Of a stretch of 64,000 nucleotides of DNA, positions 34,358 to 43,355 are shown piece by piece; position 1 is the stretch's first letter, and each line of letters opens with the position of its first letter. This DNA is from UKL13-2 sp038206765. Its GTDB lineage: Bacteria; Pseudomonadota; Gammaproteobacteria; Burkholderiales; Usitatibacteraceae. The notes beneath the pieces are model-generated. The model searched no databases, was not told where the DNA came from, and saw nothing but the letters and a program-made list of their open reading frames with translations. The DNA is taken from assembly GCA_038206765.1 (NCBI GenBank), contig JBBRAM010000020.1:1-64000 (forward strand), in the 5' to 3' direction. The position numbers and the translations under genes were made by a program.

Positions 34358-34611
34358 CGCTTTAAATCGCAAACTAAGTGGCGCCGCCATTTATGTTAAT
34401 CCAAGCAAGCACTCCGTCAAGCCACGCATATTGCCGCGTTTGACCGCTCCATAATGTGCCCACATTCGGCATATTTCCCCCAAATGCGTCGACTGCGACG
34501 CATTTTCTTCATCCTCAAATGATTGAAGCGGGAATTTTTCTAAAATATAAACTCAAGCAGTGGCGCGGCATTTCAATGGACTCCGTGTTTCGGCGCAACA
34601 GTATTTTTACT

Positions 34612-34648
34612 CCCAACGCCCCGACCAACGAGACGCGTTGGGATTTTT
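34612..34648 (+). terminator. rightward terminator-like hairpin, distant from any plus-strand gene
   Basis: The 8-bp stem CCCAACGC (34612-34619) with GCGTTGGG (34635-34642), 15-base loop, is followed by ATTTTT. The U-tract is only on the plus-strand side, although the nearest gene ends on the minus strand 3 bases away. The nearest plus-strand gene stops 255 bases upstream. The 293-base stretch 34358-34650 holds no other feature I can support. Confidence 0.65.
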
Positions 34649-34650
34649 AA

Positions 34651-37600
34651 CTACGCTGCCACCTTTATCCGAATTTCTCTGCCCGCCAAGCCCGTGGCCG
34701 GATTGCGAAACTTCGCCCACAAATCGGCTTCCAGTTTTTTCGCATCCTTAAAATGTGCTTCCTTCACATGCCCGTAGCCGCGAATATGTTCTGGCACGCT
34801 CGCTAAATCAACAGCGGTATCGTAGTTATCAGCCGATAGTGTTGCGAGCACATCATCGACCATCGCGACGTAATCAACAATCAATTGCCGCTCCATTTTG
34901 CGCTCTGCGGTGCGGCCAAAAATATCAAACATCCCTCCACGTAAGCCCTTGAATTTCGCGAGCAAACCAAACGCCGTCAACATCCACGGGCCGAAGGTTT
35001 TTTTCTTGGCTTCACCCGTTATGGCATCTACTTCGCTCATCAATGGCGGTGCCAGATGGAAAGTGAGTTTGTAATCGCCTTCGAATTGTTCGGCGATGCG
35101 TTTGACAAAATCAGTTTGCGTATAGAGCCTGGCGACTTCGTATTCATCCTTATAAGCCATCAGCTTGAATGCATAGCGAGCGACGGCCGCGGTGAGTGCC
35201 TTTTTAGCGGGGAACCGCTCGGCTTCCACTTTTTGCACCGTTGAAACCAACGCACGATAACGCTCTGCATAAGCCGCATCTTGATAGTCGGTTAAATATT
35301 TGACGCGACGCGCAATCATTTCCTCAACGGTATCAGATAAACGTTGGCTCTCTGGCTTTGCCTCGGGTGGTGTGGCGATTTTTTTCACGGCATTCAAATC
35401 AACGGCCGCACGGCGACCCCAATCGAATGCCTGTTTATTTTTTTCAACCGCTTGTCCGTTCAACTCAATCGCCCGCATGATCGCGGCCAAGCCCAGCGGG
35501 ATTTGCCCTTTCTGCCATGCGTAACCCATCACGAATGGGTTGGTGTAAATCGCGTCACCCAAGAGCGAAGTGGTCAGCGAACCGGCGTCAACAAAATCCA
35601 CTTCGGTCATTGCCTCTTTCAGCACTTCTTGCATCTCAGCCACGGGGATGTGTAGATCAGGATTGTTTACAAACTCACTGGTGGTGGCAACATCCGCATT
35701 CACCACGCCGCGCGTTTTGCCTTTTTGCATTTTGGCGAGCGCTTCATCGCTGGTGGATACGATCATGTCGCAGCCTAGCAATGCATTGGCCTCACCAGCT
35801 GCAATCCTTACGGCGTGAATATCTTCCGGCTTATTCGCAATGCGAACGTGCGTGTAAACGCTGCCGCCTTTTTGCGCCAAGCCGGTCATATCCAACACGG
35901 CAACGCCCTTGCCTTCCAAGTGCCCAGCCATGCCCAGCAATGCGCCGATAGTGACGACACCCGTGCCGCCAACGCCAGTGACTAAAATACCGTACGGCGA
36001 ATCGAGCGATGGCAAGGTTGGCTCTGGAATGGCTGCTAACACCGCTTGCAACACCGGTTTTTTCTTTCTAAGTTGGCCGCCTTCAACCGTGACAAAACTG
36101 GGGCAAAAACCTTTGACGCAGGAGAAATCTTTATTGCACGATGATTGGTCGATCGTGCGTTTGCGGCCAAATTCGGTTTCCACAGGTGAGACGGAAACGC
36201 AGTTCGATTTTTTACCGCAATCACCGCAGCCTTCGCACACCGCTTCGTTGATGACAACACGCTTGGCGGGGTCTGGATAGCTCCCACGCTTGCGGCGGCG
36301 GCGTTTTTCAGCGGCACAGGTTTGATCGTAAATCATCACCGTTGTGCCTTCGATCTCACGCAACATACGTTGCACGGCATCCAACTCGTCACGATGGTGT
36401 ACGGTTACACCCGGGGCCAAGCCCGCCTGAATTTCGGCGTTCTGATATTTTTCCGGCTCGTCCGTGACCACCACCACTTTTTTCACACCTTCAGATGCCA
36501 CTTGATGTGTGACCATCGGCACGCTGATTGGGCCGTCCACCGGTTGGCCGCCAGTCATCGCGACGGCGTCGTTAAACAAAATTTTGTAGGTGATGTTTAC
36601 GCCTCCCGCAATCGCCGCGCGAATCGCTAATAAGCCGGAATGGTAATAAGTGCCATCGCCTAAATTTGCAAAAATATGCTTGGTAGAGGTGAATGGCTGA
36701 ATACCCACCCAAGGCACGCCCTCGCCACCCATTTGTGTAAACGTCATCGTTTCTTCCGGGCGAATCCATGTTGCCATGTAGTGGCAGCCGATACCTGCCA
36801 ACGCTTTGGATCCTTCAGGAACTTTGGTTGAAGTATTGTGCGGGCAGCCGGAACAGAAAGTGGGAATACGCGATACCTTGGCGCGTGGCCGTTCCAGCGC
36901 GGCTTCTTTGTCTTCAATAAATTTGAGCCGTGCTTCAACAATTTTCGACGTATAAAATTTCGCAATGCGCTTCGCAATCACGCGCGCAATCATCGCTGGT
37001 GTTAGCTCACCTGCTGCCGGTAATAACCAAGCCTGGCGTGCCATTTCCCATTCGCCGTGCTCGTCGTATTTGCCGATCACGCGCGGGCGCACATCGTCGC
37101 GCCAGTTATAGAGCTGCTCTTTCATTTGGTATTCAATAAGCTGGCGTTTTTCCTCCACCACCAAAATTTCATCCAAGCCTGCCGCGAATTCGCGCAAGCT
37201 GGTCGGCTCCAGCGGCCACGGCATGCCGACTTTCATCAAGCGAATGCCGATCTCGGCGGCGTGGCGCTCATCAATGCCCAAATCTTCCAGCGCTTGCAAA
37301 ACATCGAGATAGCTTTTCCCGGATGCGATGATGCCGAGGCGCGGGTTCGGGGCGTCGATGGTGACGCGATTTAATTTGTTCACGCGTGCATAGGCAAGCG
37401 CGGCATAAATTTTATCGTGCTGCAAACGAAGTTCCTGCTCCAGCGGCGCGTCCGGCCAGCGCAACGATAGACCCTTCTCTGGCATCGGAAAATCTTCGGG
37501 TAATAATATTTTGGGATTATCGGGATCAATCAATACCGAGGCAGATGCATCGACCGTATCCGAAATACATTTGAACGCGACATACAAACCAGAATAGCGC

Positions 37601-38205
37601 GACATCGCAAAACCGTGCATACCGAGATCAAGAATTTCTTGCACGCCGGTCGGATACAAAACCGGAATCATCGCGGCATCAAAAATATGTTCCGACTGAT
37701 GCGGAAGCGTTGACGACTTACATGCATGATCGTCACCAGCCACCAGTAACACGCCACCATGCTTGGATGAGCCAGCTGCATTCGCATGTTTGAACACATC
37801 TCCGGAGCGGTCTACACCCGGACCTTTGCCATACCAAATGCCAAACACGCCATCGTATTTCGCACCTGCGAATAGCCCAACTTGTTGTGAGCCCCACACC
37901 GCGGTGGCAGCTAATTCTTCATTCACGCCAGGGGTGAAATGAATGTGATTTTCTTTGAGAAATTTTTTGGCTTTCCACAGCGCCTGATCATATGCGCCTA
38001 ATGGCGAGCCGCGGTAACCGGAGATGAAACCAGCCGTATTCAAACCATTCGCCAAATCACGCTGACGCTGCAACATTGGCAGGCGAACCAAGGCGTGTGT
38101 GCCGGTCATGTAGGCACGACCGTGCTCAAGCAGGTATTTGTCGTCAAGCGTGATGGAATTAAAATCGGACGCAGCGCTAGGCATGGCGGAAAGGACAGCA
38201 GACAT
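34651..38205 (-). CDS. indolepyruvate ferredoxin oxidoreductase family protein (fused alpha/beta type)
   Basis: About 1,184-residue fused 2-oxoacid:ferredoxin oxidoreductase, probably decarboxylating aryl- or branched-chain 2-oxoacids to acyl-CoA. An N-terminal pyrimidine-binding domain is followed by a cysteine motif (FCSGCPHNTST, about 450). The thiamine-diphosphate half contains NLGDGTYYHSG (about 515). An iron-sulphur region has CEGCGDCGKKSNC (about 656-668) and FSCVKGFCPSF. Next comes the gamma-type nucleotide-like domain with VTGVGGTGVVTIGALLG, then the extra C-terminal domain seen in proteobacterial members. The ATG at 38205 has GAGGAG 6 bases upstream. A TTG one codon earlier is not needed. 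Confidence 0.92.
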   Translation of the reverse strand: MSAVLSAMPSAASDFNSITLDDKYLLEHGRAYMTGTHALVRLPMLQRQRDLANGLNTAGFISGYRGSPLGAYDQALWKAKKFLKENHIHFTPGVNEELAATAVWGSQQVGLFAGAKYDGVFGIWYGKGPGVDRSGDVFKHANAAGSSKHGGVLLVAGDDHACKSSTLPHQSEHIFDAAMIPVLYPTGVQEILDLGMHGFAMSRYSGLYVAFKCISDTVDASASVLIDPDNPKILLPEDFPMPEKGLSLRWPDAPLEQELRLQHDKIYAALAYARVNKLNRVTIDAPNPRLGIIASGKSYLDVLQALEDLGIDERHAAEIGIRLMKVGMPWPLEPTSLREFAAGLDEILVVEEKRQLIEYQMKEQLYNWRDDVRPRVIGKYDEHGEWEMARQAWLLPAAGELTPAMIARVIAKRIAKFYTSKIVEARLKFIEDKEAALERPRAKVSRIPTFCSGCPHNTSTKVPEGSKALAGIGCHYMATWIRPEETMTFTQMGGEGVPWVGIQPFTSTKHIFANLGDGTYYHSGLLAIRAAIAGGVNITYKILFNDAVAMTGGQPVDGPISVPMVTHQVASEGVKKVVVVTDEPEKYQNAEIQAGLAPGVTVHHRDELDAVQRMLREIEGTTVMIYDQTCAAEKRRRRKRGSYPDPAKRVVINEAVCEGCGDCGKKSNCVSVSPVETEFGRKRTIDQSSCNKDFSCVKGFCPSFVTVEGGQLRKKKPVLQAVLAAIPEPTLPSLDSPYGILVTGVGGTGVVTIGALLGMAGHLEGKGVAVLDMTGLAQKGGSVYTHVRIANKPEDIHAVRIAAGEANALLGCDMIVSTSDEALAKMQKGKTRGVVNADVATTSEFVNNPDLHIPVAEMQEVLKEAMTEVDFVDAGSLTTSLLGDAIYTNPFVMGYAWQKGQIPLGLAAIMRAIELNGQAVEKNKQAFDWGRRAAVDLNAVKKIATPPEAKPESQRLSDTVEEMIARRVKYLTDYQDAAYAERYRALVSTVQKVEAERFPAKKALTAAVARYAFKLMAYKDEYEVARLYTQTDFVKRIAEQFEGDYKLTFHLAPPLMSEVDAITGEAKKKTFGPWMLTAFGLLAKFKGLRGGMFDIFGRTAERKMERQLIVDYVAMVDDVLATLSADNYDTAVDLASVPEHIRGYGHVKEAHFKDAKKLEADLWAKFRNPATGLAGREIRIKVAA

Positions 38206-38375
38206 CAACAGCTCCTCAAAATTTTGTTCTGGGGCACGATCGTTTCGTGCGGGTTACATGCCTAGTGTAGTGACTAAAAGCATATGGTTACCGCCCAACA
38301 GAGGAATTGTGTTCCCGTCTAGCGGCGGGCGCAAGTTTACCGGAAAAGTCGTGCCGTTGTGAAAGCACGTATAAA

Positions 38376-38413
38376 AAGCCCGCCGCGATGGGCAGAATGC
38401 GCGCGGCGGGCTT
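38376..38413 (-). terminator. Rho-independent terminator after the M1/ABC fusion gene
   Basis: The 12-bp perfect stem AAGCCCGCCGCG (38376-38387) with CGCGGCGGGCTT (38402-38413) reads on the minus strand into TTTTTAT. It lies about 55 bases past the stop of the minus-strand permease/peptidase gene. Confidence 0.88.
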
Positions 38414-38467
38414 GGCAAATCAAGATCGAAACTGACGCGAAACTGGGAATTAGCGCTGGCTTAAGAC

Positions 38468-41400
38468 TTACCCAGCCTTCTCAACGCTAACCGTATTGTC
38501 CCTGGGCCGGCGATCAATCAGCTTATTGAGCGGATCAATACCTGCCTTCGTAGGCTTTTTATCGACGACTAAAACAATCTCATTTTCTTCTTTTTCGAAC
38601 TTGCGCTTCTCAATGAAGATTGGCACACCTTTTTCGTCTAGCACGCCGACATCAATCCAGTCCGCAATCGGCACGTCTTCTTCTTTACCTAATTTGTCCG
38701 CGCGACGTTTTTTTGCGATGATTTTAAGCGTGACTTCAAATTTACCATTGGGTAATTCTTTGTAAGTCGCTTTAGTCGTGCGATTGTCATACAGAACAAT
38801 ATTTTCAAACATATCATCAATGAGGTATTGGAGATGCGCTGGGGTGACGGCTCTGAACTGGCGAATCAGCATCGGCGAATTCGGGTAGGGCGGCCCTTTG
38901 AAGGCCGTCTCATCACGGAATGCTTTGATGGCTTCGTTGACCTTGGCTTCGCCAATGTAATCCTGCAGCGCATACATAACAAGGCTACCTTTGTTGTAAT
39001 GAATATAGCCTTGGTTCTCTACACGCCCCAGCGGCAATTCCTTCTTCTGTTCAAACGCGCGGCCTTGTAAATAGCGATCCAGCTCGTAGGCCAAAAATTT
39101 CTGCATTTTGGCTTCGCCGTATTTTTGCTTCATCACCATCAACGCCGAATATTGCGCGAGCGTTTCCGACAGCACCGTGCTGCCCTGCACTGCCCCGCCA
39201 ATTACCTGATGTGCCCACCACTGGTGTGCGGCCTCATGGGCGGTAATGTAAAACGGATAATCCAAGTCCTTTGGATCATTCTCGCGAACCCGCGCAATAA
39301 AACCGATGGCTTCTGAATACGGAATCGTGTTCGGAAATGCCTGCGCGAAGCTGGCGTAGCGCGGGAACTCGATAATACGAAATTGCTTGTGCTGATAGGG
39401 CCCAAAGTTTTTGCTGTAATAGGTCAGCGATGCCTTGGTAGCCTCAAACATGCGATCTAAATTGAAGGTGTGCGTTGGGTGGTAATAAATTTCAATCGGT
39501 ACTGTTTTTTCGCCGGTACTGTCAACTGTCTTCCAGACATCTTTTTTGACGGCATAGCGCGCCGACTGGAAGGCAAAGAAATTCAAAATCGGCACATCCA
39601 TTTTGTAATTGAAATAGCGCCGCCCGTTCTCCGTCCAGTCCTTCTGTAAATATCCCGGCGCGATGGCGATCTGGTCGGCTTCCGTGCCAACGGTTGCTTC
39701 AAAATCAATCCAGTCCGAGTCATTCGAGATGTAATTTTGTTTGAGCGCTTCCGCATCGTCACGGTCTGCCATGCGCTCTCGCGGTGCGAGGTTGTATTTT
39801 TTCCTGTCCTGATCCCGCGCGATTTCGCCGTTCGGTTGGTAGCCGATCAGCGGCAATAAACTCACCGAGTTAATAAATGAGCCGTTATAAACGATCTCGG
39901 TGTTCGATCCCGAGTTTTCAAAGCCGCGGGTTGGCTGTTCAAGATCAACTGTCAATGTCGTTTCCGCACCCGGTGCTAACGGCGTTTTGAATTTATAAAT
40001 CTGCACGCCGAGCCGCTTATCATTCACATCCAAATCAGCTGGCACACCGAATTCGACTTTGTGATAAATCAACGCCTCACTTTTAAAGAAAACCAGCTGC
40101 GCTTGAGTGACGGGTACGTCATTTTTATTTTTGAGCTGTAAGGTGCCCATCATGCGCACCCGTTGCTCAGACGGATACAGCTCGACCCGTGCCTTGACGG
40201 CCGTAATACGCAGCTGCGGCTCGCGAGTGGTGGCTTTGTAGCCTTTTTCATAGTCAGCCTGCCGCTCTTCACCCTGTTTGCTGGTCATATATTTATTGAG
40301 CATATTGGTGTTGTAAAAAATAAATCCACCCATGCCCCCAAATACCAGCAGCGCCACCGCACTTGTCGCCAACACCGGTCTGCTCACGCGGCTACGGGCA
40401 ATCGCCCAGCGCTCGCGCCAGCCGGATGCTGTGCCGCGTGTCCAAAACAAATAGCCAGCAATCACCAGTAATAACGCCGCCGCTGACCAATAAGCCTGAT
40501 ACGAAACCACGCGCTGAATGAAATGGCCATAGCCGTTCATGTCCGAATAAGTTGCGTTCGGCACCGAGCCGAATTTGTACAAATTGTGCTGAAGCCCGAG
40601 CGCCGATGCAAACGAAATGACGATGTAATAAACGATCATCAAAAAATGGCCCAGATACTTATTATTCACGATGCTATGAACCGAAATCGCCAATGCGCAC
40701 AACAGCCAATAATCGATCAACGAAATCCCGAACATGCTTGTCAGATATTGCCCTACTTCAAAGTTGAAATAGCCTTTTGATGCCTGCACCGCCATCCCGC
40801 ACAGCATCAACATCACCTGCAACACAACAGGCACCAGCATCAGCGCCAGCAGCTTGGCGGTCACCGGCAGCCATGTGGGCGATGGCATCGCATCCAAGAT
40901 TTGATCGAGTCGCTGATCGCGTTCACGCCACACTAGCTCACCTGCATAAAACGTGATGATGATGAGCATGAACAGCCCAAAACTGCCGTTGAGCAGTTCG
41001 ATGATCTGGTACGTCACTGGCCATGTGCTGGTGCCATACAAATCCCCCAGCGTGGTGGCGGCAAAGATCAAAAATAACAGACCCGCAAACACCAACACAC
41101 CAAAATAAATGTTCTTTACCGTCTCGATAAAATTGAGCCATGTTAAGCGCGGCAACATGGTCCAACCACTTGGCGAAACCATGCCCAGCTCGAGGCTGGG
41201 TGCGACTTTTTGCTGACGCCCATATTCCGAGCGTGGCGCAGCCGCCACGCCAACAGTCTCCTGCGCGAAAGCGACAGCCTTCGTTTTCTTAGAAACTTTT
41301 TCAGCCGAAAATTGTGCGAATGAAAATCGCCAGAAGCAAAAAACAGTCGCTAAAATGGACATCCCCAACCATAGCAATCGGTTCCACAACAGCACCCCCT

Positions 41401-42124
41401 CCAGCGGAATCAATCGCGTGTTCCGCTCCGCAATCGTCCAATATTCCGCGATGCGTGAAACGGCCTGCGTGCCGAATGGATCCAGCAACGCCGCAATGGT
41501 TCTGTTATCGAGATCGCGGCTCAGTTGTATGGCAATCAGATAACCGATCAACACCAGCACGCTGCCTATATAGACCGGCAGCATTTTGCGCGTTAACGTG
41601 GCGACGACAAAAAATAAGCTGCCAATCAATAACGCATTCGGCAACAAGACCAGCACATACGGCCACAAGTAGGCAACAAGGCGATTCGGCCCCATGCGCT
41701 CTGCGTCCAAACCCGGCAGAAGCGTGCCCAAAAACGCGCCAAGGCCAATGCTCGAAAATATCAACAACACCGTCATCAGCGAGCCCAAGTAACGCCCGCC
41801 TAAATATTGAAACTTGCTAATCGGCGAGGTAAAGAAAAAATGATGCGAGCGATATTCAAAATCCTGCTGGACTGAGCGCCCCATTATAGTGGCCATGATG
41901 ATGAGGCCAAACATACCAAGTACCGACACCGTTTGCGAAAGCGCGAACGGCGAATTGATAAACACTTTGCCCGAGCCAAACGAAATGTTGGCTTCTTTGA
42001 ACAAACCTCCCGCCGCCGCAATCCACAGCAAAGCGAGCAAAAAGAAAACAAGGAAATAAACCCAAGTGGAAATGCGCGACAAACGTGTTTTAAGCTCGAA
42101 GAGCGCGATCGATTTCAGCATCAT
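38468..42124 (-). CDS. ABC transporter permease fused to an M1-family metallopeptidase
   Basis: 1,218 residues. The N-terminal half (to about 600) is an ABC-2-type permease with about twelve transmembrane helices in two sets. The C-terminal half is a gluzincin peptidase. Zinc motif HEAAH lies near 962-966, with the third ligand Glu in SETLAQY 18 residues later. The GAMEN exopeptidase motif is changed to a PNTIPYSEAIGF block. The peptidase probably faces the periplasm. Such fusions are known in proteobacteria and their substrates are unclear. GGAGG sits 2 bases before the first ATG and 5 before the second (42121). It is 9 bases downstream of its ATPase gene and ends in a strong terminator. Confidence 0.9.
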   Translation of the reverse strand: MMLKSIALFELKTRLSRISTWVYFLVFFLLALLWIAAAGGLFKEANISFGSGKVFINSPFALSQTVSVLGMFGLIIMATIMGRSVQQDFEYRSHHFFFTSPISKFQYLGGRYLGSLMTVLLIFSSIGLGAFLGTLLPGLDAERMGPNRLVAYLWPYVLVLLPNALLIGSLFFVVATLTRKMLPVYIGSVLVLIGYLIAIQLSRDLDNRTIAALLDPFGTQAVSRIAEYWTIAERNTRLIPLEGVLLWNRLLWLGMSILATVFCFWRFSFAQFSAEKVSKKTKAVAFAQETVGVAAAPRSEYGRQQKVAPSLELGMVSPSGWTMLPRLTWLNFIETVKNIYFGVLVFAGLLFLIFAATTLGDLYGTSTWPVTYQIIELLNGSFGLFMLIIITFYAGELVWRERDQRLDQILDAMPSPTWLPVTAKLLALMLVPVVLQVMLMLCGMAVQASKGYFNFEVGQYLTSMFGISLIDYWLLCALAISVHSIVNNKYLGHFLMIVYYIVISFASALGLQHNLYKFGSVPNATYSDMNGYGHFIQRVVSYQAYWSAAALLLVIAGYLFWTRGTASGWRERWAIARSRVSRPVLATSAVALLVFGGMGGFIFYNTNMLNKYMTSKQGEERQADYEKGYKATTREPQLRITAVKARVELYPSEQRVRMMGTLQLKNKNDVPVTQAQLVFFKSEALIYHKVEFGVPADLDVNDKRLGVQIYKFKTPLAPGAETTLTVDLEQPTRGFENSGSNTEIVYNGSFINSVSLLPLIGYQPNGEIARDQDRKKYNLAPRERMADRDDAEALKQNYISNDSDWIDFEATVGTEADQIAIAPGYLQKDWTENGRRYFNYKMDVPILNFFAFQSARYAVKKDVWKTVDSTGEKTVPIEIYYHPTHTFNLDRMFEATKASLTYYSKNFGPYQHKQFRIIEFPRYASFAQAFPNTIPYSEAIGFIARVRENDPKDLDYPFYITAHEAAHQWWAHQVIGGAVQGSTVLSETLAQYSALMVMKQKYGEAKMQKFLAYELDRYLQGRAFEQKKELPLGRVENQGYIHYNKGSLVMYALQDYIGEAKVNEAIKAFRDETAFKGPPYPNSPMLIRQFRAVTPAHLQYLIDDMFENIVLYDNRTTKATYKELPNGKFEVTLKIIAKKRRADKLGKEEDVPIADWIDVGVLDEKGVPIFIEKRKFEKEENEIVLVVDKKPTKAGIDPLNKLIDRRPRDNTVSVEKAG

Positions 42125-42133
42125 CGCCTCCGG

Positions 42134-43078
42134 TTAAGCCGTCATCGCGTTAGCATCTGCGGCGGCACTGGTCACAGAATCGGGCATCGCATCGCCCGAA
42201 AAAACACCGAAATGCCCGCCAATGGCTGCAAAATAGGTATCTTCCAGTGTGGGCTCGACCGGCTCAAACGCTGCACCAGGAGCCGAGTTTGCGATGACGT
42301 GTATCAGCGTTTTACCCGCCATCAGACGCGTTGAGATGACCGGATATTTTTGTTTGGCGGCTGCCAATTCATCACGTGCAACCGATGCCGCCCAGATGCG
42401 TCCATTGAGCCGTTTAGTCAGTTCATCGGGCTGGCCAGTCAACAGCACCTCGCCTTTATTGATGATCGCCATATTCGGACATAAATCGCTCACATCCGAA
42501 ACAATATGCGTCGATAAAATCACCACCACTTCTTCGCCAATATCGGCCAACAGATTATGAAAGCGCACCCGCTCTTCTGGGTCTAATCCGGCAGTTGGCT
42601 CATCAACAATAATCAGTTTCGGGTTTCCCAACAGCGCCTGCGCGATGCCGAACCGTTGCCGCATCCCACCAGAAAACCCACCGAGCGCTTTGAATCGCAC
42701 GTTGAATAAATTGGTCTGCTGCAAGAGACCAACCACCACCTCGTGGCGCTCTGCTTTTTTGTTCAGCCCTTTCAATTCAGCCAAATGATTGAGCAAATCC
42801 CAGGCAGATACCTTTGGATAGACGCCGAAATCTTGCGGCAAATAGCCTAGCTGACGACGCACGCCGTCTTTATCGTTCAACACATCGAGTTCGCCCATTT
42901 GCGCCGTGCCGCTATCCGCATCTTGCAGCGTTGCCAAGGTCCGCATCAGGCTTGATTTGCCCGCACCATTCGGCCCGAGTAAACCAAACATGCCGTTGGG
43001 GATGGTTAGCGTTACGTTTTTAAGCGCCTGCACGCCGTTAGGGTAGGTCTTGGAAAGGCCGCGAATGATGAGGTCCAT
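42134..43078 (-). CDS. ABC transporter ATP-binding protein
   Basis: 314 residues from the ATG at 43078. The frame stays open to a TTG at 43252, but those 58 residues do not match the family. Walker A is GPNGAGKSS (35-43). Other motifs are the Q loop in YLPQDFG, signature FSGGMRQRFGIAQAL, Walker B IIVDEPTAGLDP and the H loop in ILSTHIVSD. A C-terminal 70-residue extension follows. It drives the permease/M1-peptidase fusion encoded 9 bases downstream, and the two form an operon. Divergent from the S41 protease gene. Confidence 0.92.
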   Translation of the reverse strand: MDLIIRGLSKTYPNGVQALKNVTLTIPNGMFGLLGPNGAGKSSLMRTLATLQDADSGTAQMGELDVLNDKDGVRRQLGYLPQDFGVYPKVSAWDLLNHLAELKGLNKKAERHEVVVGLLQQTNLFNVRFKALGGFSGGMRQRFGIAQALLGNPKLIIVDEPTAGLDPEERVRFHNLLADIGEEVVVILSTHIVSDVSDLCPNMAIINKGEVLLTGQPDELTKRLNGRIWAASVARDELAAAKQKYPVISTRLMAGKTLIHVIANSAPGAAFEPVEPTLEDTYFAAIGGHFGVFSGDAMPDSVTSAAADANAMTA

Positions 43079-43355
43079 AGGATTATTTTGGGCAGAGTGG
43101 AAGACGGTGCAGTATTGCAGGCAACGGCATTTGACACAACTCGGCATGCGACGAAACGCGGATAGGTGCGATGAACAGGGTGAAATGCAACGGTGGTTCA
43201 GATTAAAATAAGCAGTCGCAAAGCAAAAAAAATAGTTTGGTTTGCTTACCAATTTACGCCCTGTTCAAAACTTATTAAGACCTCACCACCTTCTCTCAAC
43301 GCGAGCAACGCTCGTTCAACTTTTCCTAAGCGCCCTACTGCGCCAAAAGCCCACC

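Noticed and set aside
43079..43252. Upstream extension of the ABC ATPase frame to a TTG
   Set aside because: The 58 residues are Cys/Phe/Arg-rich and unlike the family. The ATG at 43078 starts exactly at the conserved N-terminus.
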